Assembly (NCBI RefSeq): GCF_012070395.1
Contig: NZ_JAAFYS010000003.1
Coordinates: 248,001 to 312,000, forward strand
Length of the DNA stretch: 64,000 nucleotides
DNA from: Pseudoroseicyclus tamaricis
Lineage (GTDB): Bacteria > Pseudomonadota > Alphaproteobacteria > Rhodobacterales > Rhodobacteraceae
Direction of reading: 5' to 3'
A program made the position numbers and the translations under genes. The notes below the pieces were generated by a model that was not told the DNA's origin, made no database searches, and saw nothing but the letters and a program-made list of their open reading frames with translations. Of this stretch, positions 1 through 8,386 are shown one piece after another; within the stretch, counting starts at the first letter, position 1; the number at the start of each line of letters is the position of its first letter.

Positions 1-929
1 GCGAGGCGCGCCGCCCCGTCTCCGCCCCCGGCCACGAGGCGGCGCTGGCCCTGCTGCTGGAGGCGCTGGAAGCCGCGGGCCACCCGCCGGAGAGCCTGCG
101 CGCCGCAGGACACCGCGTCGTCCATGGCGGCGGGCTGACGGCGCCGGCGCGGGTGACGGAGGAGGTGCTGGAGATCATCCGCGCCGCCTGCCCCCTCGCC
201 CCGCTCCACAACCCGGCCAACCTCGCCGGCATCGAGGCCCTCGCCCGGCTCGCGCCCGCCCTTCCCCAGACGGCGAGCTTCGACACCGCCTTCCACGCAA
301 CCCAGCCGCCCCTGGCGACGACTTACGCCCTGCCTCAGGCGCTGCGTGACCGGGGCCTGCGCCGCTACGGCTTCCACGGCCTCTCCTATGCCTCCCTCGT
401 CGCCCGGCTCGACCCGCTGCCCCGCCGCCTCCTCGCGCTGCACCTCGGCAACGGCGCCTCGCTCTGCGCCATCGAGGAGGGCCGCTCCGTCGCCACCTCC
501 ATGGGCTACTCGCCGGCGAGCGGGCTGGTGATGGGCACCCGCGCCGGCGACATCGACGCCGCGCTCGTCCTGCGCCTCGCCGCCGAGGAGGGCATTGCGG
601 GCGCCGAGGAGATCCTGCTGCGGCAGAGCGGCCTCACCGGCCTCGCCGGCACCAACGACATGCAGACGCTGCTGGCCCGCCCCGATGCCGAGGCCCGCTT
701 CGCCGTCGACGCCTTCTGCTACTGGGCGATCCGCCACGGCGCCTCCGCCGTCGCCGCCATGGGCGGGCTCGACGCCATCGTCTTCACCGGCGGCATCGGC
801 GAGCATGCCGCCCCCGTGCGTGAGGCCATCGCCGCCGGACTCGCCTTCCTCGGCCCCGCCGAGGTACGGGTGATGGAGGCCGACGAGGAACGGCAGATTG
901 CCCGCGATGCGCTCGCCCTCCTTGCCTGA
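1..929 (+). CDS. Acetate/propionate-type kinase, 5'-truncated by the window edge
   Basis: This is the C-terminal part of an ASKHA-fold carboxylate kinase, which moves phosphate between ATP and acetate or propionate. The reading frame is open from base 3 at the left edge, so the true start lies outside the window. Visible family motifs are HRVVHGG, a GFHGLSY stretch, HLGNGAS, the Gly-rich TRAGDID segment and FTGGIGEH near the C-terminus. It lies 45 bp upstream of the SDR gene and on the same strand, so it may lead the sugar-acid operon or end an acetyl-phosphate operon that starts outside the window. Acetate versus propionate preference cannot be read here. Confidence 0.9.
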   Translation, partial: EARRPVSAPGHEAALALLLEALEAAGHPPESLRAAGHRVVHGGGLTAPARVTEEVLEIIRAACPLAPLHNPANLAGIEALARLAPALPQTASFDTAFHATQPPLATTYALPQALRDRGLRRYGFHGLSYASLVARLDPLPRRLLALHLGNGASLCAIEEGRSVATSMGYSPASGLVMGTRAGDIDAALVLRLAAEEGIAGAEEILLRQSGLTGLAGTNDMQTLLARPDAEARFAVDAFCYWAIRHGASAVAAMGGLDAIVFTGGIGEHAAPVREAIAAGLAFLGPAEVRVMEADEERQIARDALALLA

Positions 930-974
930 GCCGCCCCGATCCCCATAGTGTCCGCCGGCAACAGGGAGGGCACC

Positions 975-1739
975 ATGCAGGCGAAGTACCCCGATCTCTC
1001 GGGCGCGCCGGTCTTCATCACCGGCGGCGGCAGCGGCATCGGCGCCCTTCTGGTCGAGGGGTTCCTGCGCCAGAACGCCCGCGTCGCCTTCTGTGACATC
1101 GTCGACAGCACCGAGTTCGCCGACCGCATGGGCGAGGAGACGGGCGCCCGCCCGCTGTTCCTCGATGCCGACGTCACCGACACGGGCGCCCTCAAGGCCG
1201 CCATGCGCAATGCGGAGGAGGCGCACGGGCCCCTCGCCGTGCTCGTCAACAACGCCGCCAACGACCAGCGCGCCGAGGCCGACGAGGTGGACGAGGCCTT
1301 CTGGGACTGGTCACTCTCGCTCAACCTCAAGCAGCAGTTCTTTGCGGCGCAGGAGGCGGCGGCGCAGATGCGCAAGCGCGGCGGCGGGCGGATCGTCAAT
1401 TACTCGTCCATCGCCCATGCGCTCGGCGGCGCGAACATGACGTCCTACGTCGCCGCCAAGGCCGGCGTCGCGGGGATGACCCGCTCGCTCGCCCGCGCCT
1501 GGGGCAAGGAGGGCATCCGCGTCAACGCCATCGCCCCCGGCCTCGTGGTGACGGAGCGGCAGAGGGAGCTCTGGATCACCGAGGAGGGGCTGAAATCCCA
1601 TGTCGGCGGCCAGGCCATACCCCGCCCCATTGCGCCGGAGGATCTCGTCGGCCCGACGCTCTTCCTCGCCTCCGAGGCCAGCGCGATGATCGCCGCGCAG
1701 GTGATCGTCGTCGACGGCGGCTACGTGATCCACGCATGA
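975..1739 (+). CDS. SDR family NAD(P)-dependent oxidoreductase
   Basis: A 254-residue classical short-chain dehydrogenase. The sequence shows the Rossmann motif GGGSGIG near residue 17, NNAA near residue 97, and the catalytic Ser (YSSIAH) and Tyr-x3-Lys (YVAAK). I chose the ATG at 975 because AGGGAGGG sits just upstream and the Rossmann fold begins about 10 residues later. The neighbours are 2-keto-3-deoxygalactonate kinase, KDPGal aldolase and an SMP-30 lactonase. Its likely job is therefore oxidation of an aldose such as galactose to the lactone, the first step of a De Ley-Doudoroff pathway. The substrate is inferred from context only. Confidence 0.85.
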   Translation: MQAKYPDLSGAPVFITGGGSGIGALLVEGFLRQNARVAFCDIVDSTEFADRMGEETGARPLFLDADVTDTGALKAAMRNAEEAHGPLAVLVNNAANDQRAEADEVDEAFWDWSLSLNLKQQFFAAQEAAAQMRKRGGGRIVNYSSIAHALGGANMTSYVAAKAGVAGMTRSLARAWGKEGIRVNAIAPGLVVTERQRELWITEEGLKSHVGGQAIPRPIAPEDLVGPTLFLASEASAMIAAQVIVVDGGYVIHA

Positions 1740-1764
1740 CCCGCCTCGCCCGGAAGGACAGAGC

Positions 1765-2643
1765 ATGAGCTGGATCGCCGCCGACTGGGGCACCTCCCGC
1801 CTGCGCCTGTGGCATCTCTCCGCGGCCGACGAGCTGCTGGACGCGCGCAGCTCAGACGAGGGCATGGGCGGCCTCGCGCCCGCCGAGTTCGAGCCGACGC
1901 TCCGCCGGCTGGCCGCGGGGTGGGAGGCGACGACGGTGCTCACCTGCGGCATGGCCGGCGCCAAGCAGGGCTGGGCAGAGGCGCCCTATCGCCCCCTGCC
2001 CTGCCCGCCCCTTGGCCCCGGCCTCACCGCCGCCCCGGCGGAGGGCTGGACGGTGCGCCTCATCCCCGGCCTCTCGCAGGCGAAGCCGGCCGACGTGATG
2101 CGCGGCGAGGAGACGGCCATCGCCGGCTGGCTCGCCGCCAACCCCGGCTGGGACGGCGTCATCTGCCTCCCCGGCAGCCACTCCAAGTGGGCGGAGGTGA
2201 GCGCCGGCGAGGTCGTCTCCTTCCGCACCTTCCTGACGGGGGAGCTCTTCGCCGCCATCGCCGGCCACACCGTCCTGCGCCACTCCGTCGGCGGGGACGA
2301 AATCGACGCCGCGGCCTTCGACGAGGCCCTGTCGGAGGCGCTCTCGCGCCCCGAGCAGCTGGCCGCGCGGCTCTTCTCCATCCGCGCCGAGGGGCTGCTG
2401 TCCGGCCTGCCCGCCGCCGCCGCCCGTGGCCGCCTCTCCGGCCTGCTCATCGGGGCGGAGCTGGCCGCCGCCCGCCCCTGGTGGCTCGGCCGCGAGGTGG
2501 CGCTGATCGGCGCCGGCCCCCTCACCGCCCTCTACGCCCGCGCCCTCGCTGCCCAGGCCGTGCCAACGCGCAGCGCGGAGAGCGACCCGCTCACCCTCGC
2601 CGGCCTCGTCACCGCCAAGCGCCTGATGGAGGGCCGCTCGTGA
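1765..2643 (+). CDS. dgoK: 2-dehydro-3-deoxygalactonokinase
   Basis: A 292-residue DgoK-family kinase that phosphorylates 2-keto-3-deoxygalactonate to KDPGal with ATP. It opens with the family's N-terminal phosphate-binding segment ([13 protein letters not shown]), followed by [18 protein letters not shown], and the GEL segment after the FRTFLTG motif. Length matches the family. An AAGGA ribosome site lies 7 bases before the ATG. The gene follows the SDR gene by 25 bp and precedes dgoA, giving the expected kinase-aldolase order. A short G-rich repeat separates it from dgoA. Confidence 0.92.
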   Translation: MSWIAADWGTSRLRLWHLSAADELLDARSSDEGMGGLAPAEFEPTLRRLAAGWEATTVLTCGMAGAKQGWAEAPYRPLPCPPLGPGLTAAPAEGWTVRLIPGLSQAKPADVMRGEETAIAGWLAANPGWDGVICLPGSHSKWAEVSAGEVVSFRTFLTGELFAAIAGHTVLRHSVGGDEIDAAAFDEALSEALSRPEQLAARLFSIRAEGLLSGLPAAAARGRLSGLLIGAELAAARPWWLGREVALIGAGPLTALYARALAAQAVPTRSAESDPLTLAGLVTAKRLMEGRS

Positions 2644-2663
2644 GGCACCACCGCGCCCCTGCC

Positions 2664-2731
2664 CTGTCTTTGGTCACCGAAAATCCTCGGGGGGACGCCG
2701 CCCCCGGCGGCGGGGGGGCAGACAGCCCCCC
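2664..2731 (-). repeat. Rhodobacterial G-rich intergenic repeat, copy 1 (family A)
   Basis: Read on the minus strand, it has GGGGGGCTGTCTGCCCCC, then CCCCGAGGATTTT, and ends with GACCAAAGACAG. The same ending is seen at 13022-13095. It fills the dgoK-dgoA gap. It may act as a hairpin or attenuator, but no role is shown by sequence alone. Confidence 0.7.
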
Positions 2732-2761
2732 TCCGACGCCCGACACGCGAGGCCCCGCCCC

Positions 2762-3364
2762 ATGAGAGAGATCATCGCCATCCTGCGCGGCATCACCCCG
2801 CCCGAGGCGGAGGCCGTCGGCGCCGCGCTCGTCGCCGCCGGCATCACCCGCATCGAGGTGCCGCTGAACTCGCCGGACCCGCTCTCCTCCATCGCCGCCC
2901 TCGCCCGGGCCTTCGGGGATGAGGCGGAGATCGGCGCCGGCACCGTCCTCACCCCGGCGCAGGTGGAAGAGGTGGCCGAGGCCGGCGGGCGGCTCATCGT
3001 CTCCCCCAACACCGACGCGGCGGTCATCGCCGCCGCCCGCGCGCGCGGCCTCTCGGCCTGGCCGGGGTTCTTCACTCCCACGGAGGCCTTCGCGGCCCTC
3101 GCTGCCGGCGCCTCGGGCCTCAAGCTCTTCCCGGCGGAGTTGGCCGGGCCGGCGGGGCTGAAGGCCATGCGCGCCGTCCTGCCGCGGGGCACGCCGGTCT
3201 ACGCCGTCGGCGGGGCGGGGCCGGCCAATTTCGCCGCCTGGGCCGCAGCCGGGGCCAGCGGCTTCGGCATCGGCACGGCGCTCTACACACCGGGGCTGTC
3301 GCCGCAGGACGTCTCCACCCGCGCCCGCGCCATCGCCGCGGCCCATGACGAGGTATTTCCATGA
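2762..3364 (+). CDS. dgoA: 2-dehydro-3-deoxy-6-phosphogalactonate aldolase
   Basis: A 200-residue class I KDPG/KDPGal aldolase that splits KDPGal into pyruvate and glyceraldehyde 3-phosphate. Visible features are ILRGITP at the start, the catalytic Glu region ([11 protein letters not shown]), the GAGTVLT strand and the Schiff-base lysine in GLKLFPAE near residue 120. The C-terminal phosphate-binding loop is GASGFGIG. The stop overlaps the start of the SMP-30 gene (ATGA), so the two are likely translationally coupled. The dgoK neighbour favours galactonate over gluconate specificity. Confidence 0.92.
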   Translation: MREIIAILRGITPPEAEAVGAALVAAGITRIEVPLNSPDPLSSIAALARAFGDEAEIGAGTVLTPAQVEEVAEAGGRLIVSPNTDAAVIAAARARGLSAWPGFFTPTEAFAALAAGASGLKLFPAELAGPAGLKAMRAVLPRGTPVYAVGGAGPANFAAWAAAGASGFGIGTALYTPGLSPQDVSTRARAIAAAHDEVFP

Positions 3365-4200
3365 TCTACAACGCCACCAACTGCCTGCTCGGCGAGGGCC
3401 CCCTCTGGCACCCCGGCCGGGGCGAGCTCTTCTGGTTCGATATCCTCTCCCGCAGGCTGCACAGCGCCGCGCAGAGCTGGGATTTCGAGGATTTCGTCTC
3501 CGCCGCCGGCTGGGTCGATGACGAGACGCTTCTCGTCGCCACCTCCCGCGCCCTTGTCCGCTTCCCGCTGGCGACCGGCGTGCCGGAGGAGGTGGTGCCG
3601 ATGGAGGCGGACAACCCCGCCACCCGCTGCAATGACGGCCGGGCCGACCCGCAGGGCGGCTTCTGGATCGGCACCATGGGCCTCGGCGCCGAAGAGGGCG
3701 CCGGCAGCATCTACCGCTACTACCGGGGCGAGCTGCGCCAGCTCTACCCGAACATCTCCATCCCCAATGCCACCTGCTTCGCCGCCGATGGCGGGCGCGC
3801 CTATTTCGCCGACACGCGGGCCCGCAAGGTCTGGCGCGTGGCGCTGGACGCCGAGGGCTGGCCGGTCGGCGAGCCGGAGACCTACATCGACTACACCGAC
3901 TCCCCTCATGTCAGCGACGGCGCGGTGATCGCCGAGGACGGGACGTTCTGGACGGCGCAATGGGGCTCCTCCCGCGTCGCCGTCCATGACGAGAGCGGCG
4001 CGGAGATCGCCGCCCACCCGCTCCCCGCCTCCCAGACGACCTGCCCCGCCTTCGGCGGCCCGGACCTGCAGACGCTCTACGTCACCTCCGCCAGCGCCGG
4101 CCTGAGCCAGGACGAGCTGGCGAAGGTGCCCGACTCGGGGCGGACCTTCGCGCTCGACGTCGGCGTGCGCGGGCAGGCGGAGCACCGGGTGGTGTTGTAG
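3361..4200 (+). CDS. SMP-30/gluconolactonase/LRE family lactonase
   Basis: A 279-residue six-bladed beta-propeller of the SMP-30 (regucalcin/gluconolactonase) family. It has the diagnostic start LGEGPLWHP with the metal-binding Glu, [19 protein letters not shown] in blade two, and a conserved metal-ligand region near SDGAVI. Such enzymes hydrolyse sugar lactones to aldonic acids. In this operon the lactone would be the SDR product, feeding a dehydratase (dgoD) that is not in the window. It overlaps dgoA by 4 bp and is the last gene of the block. Confidence 0.88.
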   Translation: MIYNATNCLLGEGPLWHPGRGELFWFDILSRRLHSAAQSWDFEDFVSAAGWVDDETLLVATSRALVRFPLATGVPEEVVPMEADNPATRCNDGRADPQGGFWIGTMGLGAEEGAGSIYRYYRGELRQLYPNISIPNATCFAADGGRAYFADTRARKVWRVALDAEGWPVGEPETYIDYTDSPHVSDGAVIAEDGTFWTAQWGSSRVAVHDESGAEIAAHPLPASQTTCPAFGGPDLQTLYVTSASAGLSQDELAKVPDSGRTFALDVGVRGQAEHRVVL

Positions 4201-4285
4201 GGCGGGGAGGTTTCGCGGGGCCTGTTCCTCCTCAGGCCATCAAATCCCGCTCTTCGCTTTCCCGATACGCGCCACGGGCACGGGC

Positions 4286-4308
4286 GGTGGGTTACAAACC
4301 CACCCTAC
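4286..4308. repeat. GTGGGTT palindrome, family B, locus 1
   Basis: GGTGGGTTACAAACCCACC followed by CTAC. It is a near-perfect short inverted repeat of the REP-like GTAGGGTGGGTT class. It sits just ahead of a family C element in the 344-bp gap between the convergent SMP-30 and puuD genes. Confidence 0.8.
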
Positions 4309-4321
4309 GAGACCGGCCCGA

Positions 4322-4497
4322 GCTCTTCCCCCGCCCGGTACGCGCCAAAGGCGCAGGGCGAGCGCCTGCCCGTCCCGGTGGGCTGGCGCTCTGTCCAAGC
4401 TTGGCGCTGAGCTCACCGCGGGGAGGGGCTTGGCGGCATAAAGCGTGCAGCGGCAATGTCGGAGCGCCACCCGACGGGCAGGCGCTCGCCCTGCGCC
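4322..4497 (-). repeat. 148-bp inverted-end element (family C), copy 1, with 28-bp tail
   Basis: The core 4350-4497 has inverted ends: one arm at 4350-4393 starts GGCGCAGGGCGAGCGCCTGC, and the other at 4461-4497 is its approximate reverse complement. The interior holds GGCATAAAGCG. The tail 4322-4349 carries GCCCGGTACGCGCCAAA. No coding capacity or transposase is seen. It has the same orientation as copy 5 at 22.2 kb and the opposite orientation to the copies at 52-55 kb. Confidence 0.82.
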
Positions 4498-4544
4498 TGC
4501 AACCGGTGCGCCTCGTCCCGAGAGCGGCACCGGAAGGCAGCCCT

Positions 4545-5789
4545 TCACCCCGCGTCGGCCAGCTCCGTCCCCCCGGCGGCGCGGAACCAGCGGACGATGG
4601 CGGCGCGCTCCTCGGGCTCCATGTAGGAGAGGTTCGCCGGCGGCATGGCGTGGGTGATGCCGGCCTGCAGGTAGATCTCGCGCGCGTGGGTCGCCACGTC
4701 GGCCTCCGTCTGCAGCATCACGCCCTTCGGCGGCCATTGCAGCGTGCCCCAGGCCGGCTCCGCCGCGTGGCACATCGAGCAGCGGCCGGCGACGATCTGG
4801 TGGACCTCCTCGAAACCTTCCGCCGCCGCGAACTTCTCCGCGTGGGCCGGGATCGCCGCCTCCTCCTCGCTCCACTCGTAGGCGCGAGGGGAGGAGAGCC
4901 AGACGATCACCAGGAAGAGGATCGCCGTCACGCCCCATGTCCAGTGCGGCATGCCCTTGCGGGCGTGCATCGAGTTGAAGAAATGCCGGATCGTCACGCC
5001 CATCAGGAAGACCAGCGCCGCGATCAGCCAGTTGAACTCGCTCGCGAAGGCCATCGGGTAATGGTTGGACAGCATCAGGAAGATGACCGGCAGCGTCAGG
5101 TAGTTGTTGTGCGTGCTGCGCTGCTTGGCGATCTTGCCGTATTTCGGATCGGGCTTGCGGCCCTCGATGAGGTCCGTCGTCACCACCTTCTGGTTTGGGA
5201 TGATGGTGAAGAACACGTTGCCGCTCATGATCGTCGCCGTGAAGGCGCCGAGATGCAGCAGCGCCGCCCGCCCCGAGAAGACGTTGGTGTAGAAAAGCGA
5301 CATGCCCACCAGCACCGCGAAAAGCAGCACCATCACCGCCGTCTGGTTGGCGTTCACCAGCCGCTTGCAGATCTGGTCATAGACCACCCAGCCGAAGGCC
5401 AGCGAGGCCATGGAGATCAGCGCGCCGACCCAGACGGGGATGTCGAGGACCGCCGGGTCGATCAGGTAGAGCCGCCCGCCGAGGTAGTAGACGAGGAAGA
5501 GCATCGCGAAGCCGGAGAGCCAGGTGGAATAGCTCTCCCACTTGAACCAGACGAGGTCCCCCGGCATCTGCGCCGGGGCGACGAGGTACTTCTGGATATG
5601 GTAGAATCCGCCGCCATGGACCTGCCACTCCTCGCCATCGGCACCGGTCTCCAGCTTGCGGTCCCGGTGCAGGCCGAGGTCGAGGGCGATGAAGTAGAAG
5701 GACGAGCCGATCCAGGCGATGGCGGTGATCACGTGCAGCCAGCGCACGGCAAACTTGATCCACTCCAGGATCAGCACCCAGTCATACAT
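4545..5789 (-). CDS. puuD: Membrane urate hydroxylase PuuD with C-terminal cytochrome c
   Basis: A 414-residue inner-membrane urate oxidase that converts urate to 5-hydroxyisourate and passes electrons to a cytochrome. About eight hydrophobic helices fill residues 1-300, beginning with a WLHVITAIAWIGSSFYF segment. The C-terminal domain has a heme c motif CSMCH near residue 337 and a candidate axial Met in THAMPPANL. I chose the start at MYDWVLIL because 17 upstream in-frame codons read poorly and AGAGGG lies upstream. Its product feeds UraH, encoded at 7084-7434. It replaces the soluble uricase in this cluster. Confidence 0.92.
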   Translation of the reverse strand: MYDWVLILEWIKFAVRWLHVITAIAWIGSSFYFIALDLGLHRDRKLETGADGEEWQVHGGGFYHIQKYLVAPAQMPGDLVWFKWESYSTWLSGFAMLFLVYYLGGRLYLIDPAVLDIPVWVGALISMASLAFGWVVYDQICKRLVNANQTAVMVLLFAVLVGMSLFYTNVFSGRAALLHLGAFTATIMSGNVFFTIIPNQKVVTTDLIEGRKPDPKYGKIAKQRSTHNNYLTLPVIFLMLSNHYPMAFASEFNWLIAALVFLMGVTIRHFFNSMHARKGMPHWTWGVTAILFLVIVWLSSPRAYEWSEEEAAIPAHAEKFAAAEGFEEVHQIVAGRCSMCHAAEPAWGTLQWPPKGVMLQTEADVATHAREIYLQAGITHAMPPANLSYMEPEERAAIVRWFRAAGGTELADAG

Positions 5790-5912
5790 CACGAGGCCCT
5801 CTTTTTTGCCTAGGGGGCCCCGCGGCGCCGGCGAGGTCAAGGGATGATCGTCCCCTCCGGCGCGGGCCGGCGGACGCGACGCCGCCTCTGCCCGCGCCCG
5901 CGGCGCCCGAGA

Positions 5913-6548
5913 TCAGGGCAGGCGGCGCAGGAAGATCACCGTGTCGAGGAGGGTCGCCGTCTCGCCCTCCGGCCCCCTGCCCGGGCGCTCCACCAGCTCG
6001 GCGAGGCGCGTCTCCCAGCCCGCCAGCGGGGCGCCGAGATCAGCCAGCTCGCTGGCGACGGTGGGGAAGTCATGCGCCCGGTGCTCCGGCGCCGCCCAGG
6101 GCGGCGGCGCGCCGTGGGAGACGACGAGCAGATGCCCGCCGGGGCGGACGACGCCGGCAGCGGCGCGGAGGATGTCCGCCCGGGGCAGCGCCACCGGGCT
6201 CTGCAGGTAGAGCGCCGTGACGAGGTCGAAGGGCCCCTCCGGCAGCCCCTCCGCGAGGTCGCGCTGCTCGAAGCGCGCCGCCTCCGTCAGCCCCGCCTCC
6301 TCCGCCCGGGCGCGGGCGCGATCCACCGCCGTCTGCGAAATCTCCACGCCCAGCGCCTGCCAGCCGCGGGCGGCGAGCCAGAGGACGTCGTCGCCGTGGG
6401 AGGAGCCGAGGTCCAGCGCGCGGCCCGGCGGCAGATCGGCGACAAAGCGCAGAAGCGCGCCGCTGGGGCGGCCGGAGGCGCCGGTGCGCTTCGTCCGGTA
6501 GAATTCCTCCCAGTGGGCGCGGGGGTCGGCGGCGGTCAGATCGGACAT
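5913..6548 (-). CDS. Class I SAM-dependent methyltransferase
   Basis: A 211-residue Rossmann-fold methyltransferase. Motif I reads ALDLGSSHGDD near residue 47, followed by an acidic residue after strand 2 (GVEISQTAVDRAR) and a post-motif region FDLVTALYLQSP. An AGGAG site precedes the ATG at 6548. It is divergent from an Rrf2 regulator, with a palindromic operator between them, suggesting a regulator/target pair (inferred). The substrate is unknown. A role in detoxification or thiol methylation is possible but not shown. It lies in the purine cluster without an evident biochemical link. Confidence 0.82.
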   Translation of the reverse strand: MSDLTAADPRAHWEEFYRTKRTGASGRPSGALLRFVADLPPGRALDLGSSHGDDVLWLAARGWQALGVEISQTAVDRARARAEEAGLTEAARFEQRDLAEGLPEGPFDLVTALYLQSPVALPRADILRAAAGVVRPGGHLLVVSHGAPPPWAAPEHRAHDFPTVASELADLGAPLAGWETRLAELVERPGRGPEGETATLLDTVIFLRRLP

Positions 6549-6561
6549 GGCGGGCTCCTGA

Positions 6562-6588
6562 ATCAAGTAACATACAAAGTATCTTGAT
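6562..6588. promoter_or_regulatory. Candidate Rrf2 operator in the divergent gap
   Basis: ATCAAG at 6562-6567 and CTTGAT at 6583-6588 form 6-bp arms. Between them is ATAC-AAA-GTAT at 6572-6582, a second perfect hyphenated palindrome. It lies 14 bases upstream of the methyltransferase start and about 60 bases upstream of the Rrf2 start. The stretch is A+T-rich against its surroundings. Confidence 0.6.
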
Positions 6589-6649
6589 ATGCCGGCTCGG
6601 TCAAGACATGTAACCTGTGAAGTCACCTAACCCGCCAGGATCGCCCCCG

Positions 6650-7099
6650 ATGCGCCAGGACACCCGCCTCTCCCGCCTTCTCCACGTGCTGCTGCACATG
6701 GCGGAGACCGACCAGCCGCTGACTTCGCAGGACATCGCGGCGATGCTCGGCTCCAACGCCGTCGTCGTCCGGCGGATCATGGCGGGGCTCCGGGATGACG
6801 GCTACGTCGCCGCCGAGCGCGGCCACGGCGGCGGCTGGCGCCTGGTGCGCCGGGCGGAGGAGATCACGCTGGCAGACATCTACCGCAGCCTCGGCGCGCC
6901 GGAGCTCTTCGCCTTCGGCCTCTCCAACCCCGCCCCGGACTGCCTCGTGGAGCGCAGCGTCAACGCCACGATGGACGAGACCATCGCCGCCGCGACCGCC
7001 GCGCTGATGGCGAAGTTCACCGAAATCCGGCTCAGCGACATCCAGTCGGACGTCGCCGCCCGCCGCACCCGCGTCGCCGCCGGTCAGGAGCCGCGATAG
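6650..7099 (+). CDS. Rrf2 family transcriptional regulator
   Basis: A 149-residue winged-helix repressor of the Rrf2/BadM family. The N-terminal HTH spans about residues 5-65 (LLHVLLHMA, TSQDIAAMLGSNAVVVRRIMAGL) with the wing at RGHGGGWRL. It has a single cysteine (PAPDCLVE near residue 92) and lacks the three-cysteine Fe-S set of IscR/NsrR, so it resembles the YwnA-like branch. The ATG at 6650 has AGGA upstream. It is divergent from the methyltransferase and convergent with uraH, overlapping its end by 16 bp. Confidence 0.88.
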   Translation: MRQDTRLSRLLHVLLHMAETDQPLTSQDIAAMLGSNAVVVRRIMAGLRDDGYVAAERGHGGGWRLVRRAEEITLADIYRSLGAPELFAFGLSNPAPDCLVERSVNATMDETIAAATAALMAKFTEIRLSDIQSDVAARRTRVAAGQEPR

Positions 7100-7434
7100 G
7101 TCGAGTAGCCGTAGGGCGAGAGCAGGAGGGGGACGTGGTAATGATCCTCCTCCGCCATTCCGAAGCGGATGGGGATCTCGTCGAGGAAGAGCGGCTCGTC
7201 CGCCGCCTGCCCGGTGTCGCGCAGGTAGGCCCCGGCGCAGAAGACCAGCTCGTAGCGCCCCGGCTCGAAGGCCGCCTGCGGCAGGATGGGCTGATCGGTG
7301 CGGCCGTCGGCATTCGTCACCGTCTCGGCCACCTTGGTGCGCCCGCCATCGAGCCGCCAGAGGGTGATCTCCACCCCCTCGGCCGGGAGCCCTCGGGTGG
7401 TATCGAGCACATGCGTCGTCAGATATCCGGCCAT
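7084..7434 (-). CDS. uraH: 5-hydroxyisourate hydrolase
   Basis: A 116-residue transthyretin-fold hydrolase that opens 5-hydroxyisourate to OHCU, the product of PuuD being its substrate. It carries the N-terminal active-site segment LTTHVLDTTRG, a central GRTDQPIL strand, HYHVPLLLSP and the signature C-terminal YRGS. The start MAGYLTTHV at 7434 gives the usual family length. It is convergent with the Rrf2 gene, with overlapping 3' ends. It is not co-transcribed with puuE-uraD, which is on the other strand. Confidence 0.95.
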   Translation of the reverse strand: MAGYLTTHVLDTTRGLPAEGVEITLWRLDGGRTKVAETVTNADGRTDQPILPQAAFEPGRYELVFCAGAYLRDTGQAADEPLFLDEIPIRFGMAEEDHYHVPLLLSPYGYSTYRGS

Positions 7435-7580
7435 TGAGCCCTCCGTTCCAGGCCCCCACCATCGCGGAGGGGCCGGGGGCTCCGCAAGCCGGACCGTCGC
7501 TTTTTTATGCCCCATGGCACCGCGGGGGTCCGGTCGCGCCCGTCTGGACAGGCCGGGGCGCGCCCATTAGCCGGGCCCGC

Positions 7581-8252
7581 ATGGCACCCGCAGACCTCTC
7601 GCCCGGCTTCCTCTTCTTCGATCTGGACGGCACCCTCGTAGACCCGGCGCCCGGCATCATCGGGTCGGTGCAGGAGGCCCTGACGGCGCTCGGCCAGCCC
7701 GCTCCCCCGCATCAGGACCTGCTCTGGGTCATCGGTCCGCCGCTGCGCGCCAGCTTCGCGAAGCTGCTGGGAGAGGAGGGCGACGTCGAACGCGCCGTTG
7801 CCCTCTACCGCGCGACCTACAGCGAAGGTGGCCTGTTCCGCGCCGAGCCCTACGAGGGCATCTTCGAGGCGCTGACCGCTCTGAAGGGCAACGGGTACCG
7901 GCTCTTCGTCTGTACCTCGAAGCCCCTGCCCTTCGCGCGCAGGGTCATCGCCCATTTCGGCTTCATGGAGTATTTCGAGGAGATCTACGGCCCCGATCTC
8001 GACGGGCGGTTCGACGACAAGGGCGATCTCATCGCGCACATCCTGCACTCGCAGAACCTGCCGGCAGAGGAGGGCTGCATGATCGGGGACAGGGCGAACG
8101 ATACGCTGGCCGCCCGGCGAAACGCCCTGCGCTCCATCGGCGTGACATGGGGCTACGGCAGCCACCGAGAGCTTCGGGAGAATGGCGCGACGATCCTCTG
8201 CGAGACTGCCCATCAGCTACCCGACAAGGTCCGCTCCCTGCTCGGTAACTAA
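7581..8252 (+). CDS. HAD-like phosphatase, phosphoglycolate phosphatase type
   Basis: A 223-residue HAD-superfamily hydrolase. Motif I is FFDLDGTLVDP with both catalytic aspartates, motif II is the Thr/Ser of VCTSKP, and motif IV is MIGDRANDTLAA. The cap insertion between motifs I and II matches Gph/PGMB-like subfamily members. The start at 7581 places motif I about 15 residues in. It lies between uraH and puuE-uraD. One idea is that it removes a phosphate linked to nucleotide breakdown, but the substrate is not evident. Confidence 0.82.
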   Translation: MAPADLSPGFLFFDLDGTLVDPAPGIIGSVQEALTALGQPAPPHQDLLWVIGPPLRASFAKLLGEEGDVERAVALYRATYSEGGLFRAEPYEGIFEALTALKGNGYRLFVCTSKPLPFARRVIAHFGFMEYFEEIYGPDLDGRFDDKGDLIAHILHSQNLPAEEGCMIGDRANDTLAARRNALRSIGVTWGYGSHRELRENGATILCETAHQLPDKVRSLLGN

Positions 8253-8386
8253 GGTCGTCGGCAACGCCCTCGTCCTGCCATCGAAGGCGATACCACCGCA
8301 TCCGGCCGCACCTCGGCTCCGGGCCGTCCCACTTGAATCCCCGCCCTCCTTCGCCCTAGGAAAGCGGGAACTCCAAGGATGAACCG

